From the NCBI GenBank assembly GCA_963697695.1, contig OY969094.1, forward strand, positions 1,054,001-1,118,000: a DNA stretch of 64,000 nucleotides. Direction: 5' to 3'. The notes under the pieces were generated by a model. The model was not told where the DNA came from. It was given only the letters and a program-made list of their open reading frames with translations, and made no database searches. Both the position numbers and the translations under genes were made by a program. Below, in pieces: positions 59,841 to 64,000 of the stretch; the stretch's first letter is position 1, and each line of letters begins with the position of its first letter. The DNA is from VRUE01 sp963697695. GTDB taxonomy: Bacteria; Actinomycetota; Thermoleophilia; Solirubrobacterales; 70-9.

Positions 59841-61554
59841 CGCCGGCCGTTTCGTGCACGGAGTCGACGATTCCGGACTGCAGGTAGGCGGTTTCGCGGA
59901 ACACGGTGCCGTCGGGGACCCAGGGGTTTTCTGCGGCCTTCGCGTTGAAGATCACTTCGGCCTCGGCGAGCAGTTCGCCGGTCCGCGGATCGAAGATGTA
60001 CCTGCGGCCATATCCGAGATCCCTGACCCAGCTGATTGCGCTGCCCCGGCGTCCGGCGACGTCCTCCACGTCACGCTCGAACCCGATGCCCGGAATTTCA
60101 GCGAGGGCATCGAAGGCCGCCGCGCGCAGCGCCGGACTCGCGATCGGTTCGCCGAGGGCCCCCAGGAGCGTCTCGACCGTCGCGCCGCCCCTCAACGTGT
60201 CGGCGGGAGCGGGATCGGCCGGCGACCTCCCGCCCTGGCGGTTTTCGATGGCCAGGCGCAACGCTTCGGGCTCGGTAGGCAATTGCGAGAGCTTGGCCAT
60301 GTAAGAAAATTCACGTCGACCTCGGAAAGCTTTGGACGCGTACTCCTTCACGGGGCGCCCGGAGCCGTCACGGCGGACGTCGTGTTCAGCAGGGTCGAAG
60401 GCGAAGGGCGGCGGTGAGCCCGCTTCTTCCCAACGCCTCTGGTCGGCCCCAGAGAGGAACTCGACCTGGCCGAGGGTTTCCCGCTCGCGCGTCGTCCCGT
60501 CCCGGGCGGTCCAGACTTCCTTTGTCACCGGTACGAGAGCGGGCATGCCGCTCTCGGAGCCCAGCTGCCGATCTGTGAAATACCTCGGTTTCGTCCTCGC
60601 TCCAGATGGATTGTCCGGGTCCCAGGCTTCGAGGTGAACCACCTCGGTCTTCGCGTAGAGGAGTCGGCCGGGTCCGGGCGGCTCTTCGACTCGGTCCTCG
60701 GAAGCCCTTGCCGCATCGGCCGCCTGGTGCAGGTCGGCGGCGATGGCGGCCCGGGGCAGGGCCCGGTCGCCCCTCGGAACGTAGTCGGACCCGCCTCCGG
60801 CACTGGGGTGTCCGAAGGGGTCGTTGCCGCTGGGCGGCGCCGGAACCGGCTCGCAGGGCTCGACCGGTCCCTCCGCGATTCCGAAGTTCGTGACGCTGCC
60901 CCCTTCGGGATCGCCGTCGTAGGGGGCGGGCGACCCGGAGATGACCACACTCTGATCGGGGCGGAACGTCTTCGGGTCCAGGTTGACGTTGGCGATGGAA
61001 TCCCGATAATCCTCCTCGGAAATTTCGCCACGCCTGTATTCCCCAGGGAGTTCGCGCCACTTCTGGGTGTCGCCAATCGCGAGGGTCAACCCGCCGTCAC
61101 CGGGACCTCCCATCGTCATGCCGCCGATGGTTCCGCCGCCTGGAAGATGGACTTGCGAGGGCGTGTAGTGGGGTTCGCGGCAAATCTTGCCGGCCGGTAG
61201 CCAGTTGACCTGAGAAGAAATCCCGGCTTCCGCCAGCGCCCCTTCCAAGCCAGAGGCGTCTTCGAGGCTGTAGACCTTGATCGTCACTCCGCCGCCCTTC
61301 TGCGGTTCGACAGCAAAGGCCGCCGGAGGGTTGTCGCCGCCGGCGCTGACGATCAGTGCGACCGCGACGGCGGCGATAGCCGTGGCGGCGCCCAGCGCCA
61401 GGCGCGGGCCATGGCGGCGCCAGGAAGGCGAGGCGACCTGCGCCTCTGCAGCCTCCGTGGCTGCGGCGGCCGCGCCGCGCTCGGCGACGACCGCCTTCAG
61501 CCGGGCGAGGAGCCGCTGCTCGAAATCGGGATTCGGTTTCTGCTCCTGACTCAC
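59827..61554 (-). CDS. membrane-anchored sigma-factor partner (CU044_5270-like)
   Basis: 575 residues: about 50-residue cytoplasmic N-terminus (PDFEQRLLARLKAVVAERGAAAAATEAA), one TM (LALGAATAIAAVAVALIVSAG) and a 500-residue outer part. The outer part has an early conserved region (GVTIKVYSLEDASGLEGALAEAGI) and a C-terminal domain (GATVETLLGALGEPIASPALRAAAFDALAEIPGI...GRRYIFDPRTGELLAEA) typical of CU044_5270-like proteins that accompany ECF sigma factors. ATG overlaps the sigma stop by four bases. Presumed regulator of the sigma factor. Confidence 0.8.
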   Translation of the reverse strand: MSQEQKPNPDFEQRLLARLKAVVAERGAAAAATEAAEAQVASPSWRRHGPRLALGAATAIAAVAVALIVSAGGDNPPAAFAVEPQKGGGVTIKVYSLEDASGLEGALAEAGISSQVNWLPAGKICREPHYTPSQVHLPGGGTIGGMTMGGPGDGGLTLAIGDTQKWRELPGEYRRGEISEEDYRDSIANVNLDPKTFRPDQSVVISGSPAPYDGDPEGGSVTNFGIAEGPVEPCEPVPAPPSGNDPFGHPSAGGGSDYVPRGDRALPRAAIAADLHQAADAARASEDRVEEPPGPGRLLYAKTEVVHLEAWDPDNPSGARTKPRYFTDRQLGSESGMPALVPVTKEVWTARDGTTRERETLGQVEFLSGADQRRWEEAGSPPPFAFDPAEHDVRRDGSGRPVKEYASKAFRGRREFSYMAKLSQLPTEPEALRLAIENRQGGRSPADPAPADTLRGGATVETLLGALGEPIASPALRAAAFDALAEIPGIGFERDVEDVAGRRGSAISWVRDLGYGRRYIFDPRTGELLAEAEVIFNAKAAENPWVPDGTVFRETAYLQSGIVDSVHETAGDVSP

Positions 61555-62204
61555 GATCGGTCCTCCTTCCTTGGGTTCGGTTGGTTGTCGGCCTCGAGGT
61601 CGGCGCGCAGCTTGCGCCGCGCCCGGTACAGGCGCACTCGGGCGGTGCCCGCTCGCACGCCGACCGCAGCCGCCGCCTCGGCGACGGTCAGCTCGTCGAT
61701 AGCGACCAGCTCCAGCACCGCCCGCTCCGCTTCGGGAAGTCGCTCCATCGCCGCGTAGAGGCGGCGCGACTGAGCGGCGGCGTCGATCCGCGCGTCCATC
61801 CGCGCGGTGTCCTCCTCACCGAGCAGGGCGCTGCCGCGAAACCGCTCCTCCCGCACCCGCTCGCGCCCGTGCCGACGGTGGTCGTTGGCGACGAGAGCGC
61901 GAGCGATCCCGTAGAGCCACGCCTTCGGCGTCCCCCGTCGCGGCCGGTAACGATGGGCGGCCTCGATCGCAGCGAGAAAGATCTCCGCGGTCAGGTCGGC
62001 AGCCCGCTCGCGGTCCCCGACCCGGCGGGCGACGAACCGCTGCACGTCCTCGACGTGCTCACGGTAGAAGACCTCGAACAGCTCGGGATCGGTCCCGATC
62101 CAGCGCAGCTGCTCAGCGCCGACGACGCCCCCGCGGGCGGCCGCCACGCGCAGGCTGTGACTGAGCGCACTCGGTGCCGCTGGCAACGCTTCCTCTATCT
62201 CCAT
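61551..62204 (-). CDS. ECF-type RNA polymerase sigma factor
   Basis: 217 residues. Region 2: FEVFYREHVEDVQRFVARRVGDRERAADLTAEIFLAAI; region 4: LPEAERAVLELVAIDELTVAEAAAAVGVRAGTARVRLYRARRKLR (outline of the helix-turn-helix). Head of a three-gene operon with the membrane partner and the exported propeller. The RAGTARVRLYRARR end is like SigE/Sig-type actinobacterial ECF factors. Confidence 0.92.
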   Translation of the reverse strand: MEIEEALPAAPSALSHSLRVAAARGGVVGAEQLRWIGTDPELFEVFYREHVEDVQRFVARRVGDRERAADLTAEIFLAAIEAAHRYRPRRGTPKAWLYGIARALVANDHRRHGRERVREERFRGSALLGEEDTARMDARIDAAAQSRRLYAAMERLPEAERAVLELVAIDELTVAEAAAAVGVRAGTARVRLYRARRKLRADLEADNQPNPRKEDRS

Positions 62205-62252
62205 GTCCGTTATTGGTCGCAGGAGAGGAAAGCGTTACCGGACTCCCGAGAC

Positions 62253-62843
62253 CTAGCGCCGGATCTCGTAGCGCAGTTCCACCATGCCGTTCTTGAAGGT
62301 GCGCGTCCCGGTCAGCTGCATTGAGCCGCTCGGAAGCCGACGCTCGAAGAGCCGCTTGCCGGCGCCCAGCACGACGGGGACCACGGTCACGTGCACCTCG
62401 TCAAGGCGACCCTCCTCTGCGAACTGTGAAGCGATGCCTCCGCCGCCGACCACCCAGAGCACGCCGTCGCCGGCAGCGGCCGCCATCTCGTCGTAGAGCT
62501 CGCCTACCGACGCGTCCACGATTCGTACGTCCACCCCCTCGCCTTCGGGCAGGCGCAGCTCACGGGAACTCAGCACCCAGCATGGCTTACCGCGGTATGG
62601 CCACTGACCTCGACCCGCGACGTCGAGGTGGTCGAGGATCCACTCGTAGGTGGTGGAGCCCGCGACCAGCGCCCGAACGCCCTCGTAGAAGTCCTCGTAC
62701 GCGCCGCCTTCGCTCATCGGATCGGGCTCAGCCGCTTCGTGCTCGAAGGTGCCCCGGTAGCCAAGCAGCCAATCGAGGCTGTCGTCGGACTCTGCGATAT
62801 AGCCGTCCAGCGAGCTGGCGCAGTAGTACGCCGTCGTGGCCAC
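62253..62843 (-). CDS. dihydrofolate reductase family protein
   Basis: 196 residues, GTG start. YYCASSLDGYIAESDDSLDWLLGYRG and WVVGGGGIASQFAEEGRLDEVHVTVVPVVLGAGKRLF are diagnostic of the RibD_C/DHFR-like family. It lies 25 bases downstream of the HxlR regulator on the same strand and may be in its operon. Confidence 0.87.
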   Translation of the reverse strand: MATTAYYCASSLDGYIAESDDSLDWLLGYRGTFEHEAAEPDPMSEGGAYEDFYEGVRALVAGSTTYEWILDHLDVAGRGQWPYRGKPCWVLSSRELRLPEGEGVDVRIVDASVGELYDEMAAAAGDGVLWVVGGGGIASQFAEEGRLDEVHVTVVPVVLGAGKRLFERRLPSGSMQLTGTRTFKNGMVELRYEIRR

Positions 62844-62868
62844 AGCGCGAGACTACAGCCGAGCTGGC

Positions 62869-63363
62869 TCAGCTGGCCTTCGCCAGCTCCGCCTCGTAGG
62901 CGGTATGCAGGCGGTCGAACACCGACTCCGAGCCCTCCGGGCGGGGGATGCCGAGGTGCTGTTCGCGCAGCTCGGCCATGAATTCTTCCCACAGCTGCGG
63001 CCCGCCCTCCTCCAGCAGCTCGGCGCGGATCGAGAGCTCGCGGCTGGCGGGGAGGTGCCGGCGGCCCCAGGCGCCGAGCTGGGCGATCACCGGCACGAGC
63101 TGAATCGCCGGCTCGGTGAGGCTGTAGATCACCTTCTGCTTGTGGGAGGGGTCGGGGGCGCGCGAGACCAGGCCCTGCTCGGTCAGCCGGCGCAGGCGGT
63201 CGGCGAGGATGTTCGAAGCGATCCCCTCCTCCGAGCCGGCAAGCAGCTCGCCGAAATGGTGGCGGTTGCCGAACATCATGTCGCGGATCACGAGCAGCGA
63301 CCAGCGGTCGCCGATCACCTCGATCGAGAGGTTGATCGGGCACCCGGATCTGCCGTCACTCAA
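62869..63363 (-). CDS. HxlR-family transcriptional regulator
   Basis: 164 residues from TTG 63363 with AAGGATG seven bases upstream. CPINLSIEVIGDRWSLLVIRDMMFG is the HxlR hallmark (redox- or ligand-sensing Cys near the N-terminus), then the winged helix FGELLAGSEEGIASNILADRLRRLTEQGLVSR. Longer than usual by a C-terminal helical segment. Two identical palindromes lie in the divergent gap. Confidence 0.92.
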   Translation of the reverse strand: MSDGRSGCPINLSIEVIGDRWSLLVIRDMMFGNRHHFGELLAGSEEGIASNILADRLRRLTEQGLVSRAPDPSHKQKVIYSLTEPAIQLVPVIAQLGAWGRRHLPASRELSIRAELLEEGGPQLWEEFMAELREQHLGIPRPEGSESVFDRLHTAYEAELAKAS

Positions 63364-63379
63364 CTTTTCATCCTTCTAC

Positions 63380-63392
63380 TTGCATTCTGCAA
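63380..63392. promoter_or_regulatory. HxlR operator 1
   Basis: TTGCA, TTC, TGCAA; within ACTTGCATTCTGCAAT (63378-63393). 16 bases upstream of the HxlR start. Confidence 0.7.
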
Positions 63393-63421
63393 TTGGTTGA
63401 TGATAGCGTGCGACACACCAC

Positions 63422-63434
63422 TTGCAGTTTGCAA
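63422..63434. promoter_or_regulatory. HxlR operator 2
   Basis: TTGCA, GTT, TGCAA; within ACTTGCAGTTTGCAAT (63420-63435). Same 16-base frame as operator 1 at a distance of exactly 42 bases (four helical turns), 31 bases before the DHFR-like ATG. Confidence 0.7.
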
Positions 63435-63465
63435 TCAGTAGCGCTATGAACGAGGAGGAAACGAA

Positions 63466-64000
63466 ATGCCAGAGGTCACCGCAAACATGATGATCACGCT
63501 CGACGGCTACGCGGCCGGCGAGGGACAGAGCCTGGAGCGTCCGTTCGGCGACATCGACACCGACCGCCTGGAGGCCTGGCGCGACCACGCAGAGGAAAAC
63601 GCCGAGGAGCTCGCGGCGATCACCACCGCCGGCGCCTACATCATGGGGCGCAACATGTTCGGACCCGACCGCGGCGAGTGGGATCTCGACTGGAGCGGCT
63701 GGTGGGGGCCCAACCCGCCCTACCACGCGCCGACCTTCGTCCTCGCCCACCGCCCGCGCCCGAGCGTCGAGATGGAGGGCGGCACCGTCTTTCACTTCGT
63801 CACCGACGGGATCGAGGCGGCGCTCGAGCGAGCTCGGGAGGCCGCGGGCGAAAAGAGCGTCTCGATTGCCGGCGGCCCCGGCACCCTCAACCAGTACCTC
63901 GCCGCCGGCCTCGTCGACGAGCTGCGGCTGCACGTGGCGCCGTTCGTCGCCGGCGGTGGAGAGCGCCTCTTCGACGGCGCCGCGGGTCTCGAGCTGAGGC
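63466..64000 (+). CDS. dihydrofolate reductase family protein, 3' truncated by window edge
   Basis: At least 178 residues from ATG 63466 (GAGGAGGA nine bases upstream); the frame is open at 64000. EVTANMMITLDGYAAGEG, GAYIMGRNMFGPDRGEW and IAGGPGTLNQYLAAGLVDELRLHVAPFVAGGGERLFDGA identify the family; it is closest in form to the protein at 13747 (both have MGRNMFG and the W-x-GW-W-G segment). Divergent from and probably controlled by HxlR. Confidence 0.88.
   Translation, partial: MPEVTANMMITLDGYAAGEGQSLERPFGDIDTDRLEAWRDHAEENAEELAAITTAGAYIMGRNMFGPDRGEWDLDWSGWWGPNPPYHAPTFVLAHRPRPSVEMEGGTVFHFVTDGIEAALERAREAAGEKSVSIAGGPGTLNQYLAAGLVDELRLHVAPFVAGGGERLFDGAAGLELR

Overview
This is a high-GC chromosomal window (mostly about 70% G+C by eye) with densely packed genes, many GTG/TTG starts, many 4-base start/stop overlaps and promoters lying almost on the start codon. 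The gene families (MMPL transporter, mycobacterial-type TetR operators, DUF2855, DUF2867, CU044_5270-like proteins beside ECF sigma factors, MmyB-type XRE regulator) point to an actinobacterium, probably of the Solirubrobacterales/Thermoleophilia kind; this is an inference from style, not from a marker gene. I see no rRNA, tRNA, CRISPR array, insertion sequence or replication origin. No stretch over 300 bases lacks a gene.

Layout. 1-7 kb: end of a PQQ sugar dehydrogenase, a multicopper oxidase with its blue-copper protein, cutA, a drug-type ABC exporter, an SDR/CMD pair. 7-15 kb: REP-like hairpin, 5'-3' exonuclease, cyclase-family hydrolase, flavodoxin/cupin/hydrolase/TetR run, Baeyer-Villiger-type monooxygenase with two palindromes at its start, a SET-domain protein, a DHFR-like enzyme. 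15-20 kb: MMPL transporter, M55 aminopeptidase, DUF2855, membrane and VOC proteins. 20.3-24.1 kb: operon of an extended SDR, NAD formate dehydrogenase and class III alcohol dehydrogenase (formaldehyde to CO2), then a 29-residue membrane peptide coupled to a zf-TFIIB protein. 24-30 kb: serine hydrolase, methyltransferase, secreted protein, ECF sigma factor with a membrane partner, GST, SGNH esterase. 30-37.7 kb: a sharply defined TetR/DUF2867 divergent control region, DCC protein, a structured leader and then a branched-chain/pyruvate-type 2-oxoacid dehydrogenase (E1a, E1b, E2) with a leucine-dehydrogenase-like enzyme, then an XRE regulator. 37.7-45.6 kb: one 2,629-residue exported mosaic protein whose tail is a tandem array of Ig-like repeats. 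45.7-50.5 kb: PLP enzyme, second ABC exporter, a small VapBC-like toxin-antitoxin pair and a lower-GC orphan gene. 50.6-57 kb: UvrA-like protein, adenylate cyclase/TetR pair divergent from a cytochrome P450, DHFR-like protein, Mug-type glycosylase. 57-64 kb: TolB-like propeller, a three-gene ECF sigma / membrane protein / secreted seven-bladed propeller operon, DHFR-like proteins and an HxlR regulator with two operators.

Themes: export and redox proteins; many small one-regulator/one-enzyme modules in which the operator can be read directly from palindromes; two ECF sigma modules with unfamiliar partners; and two genes (multicopper oxidase, VapC toxin) whose essential N-termini seem to need a CTG start.
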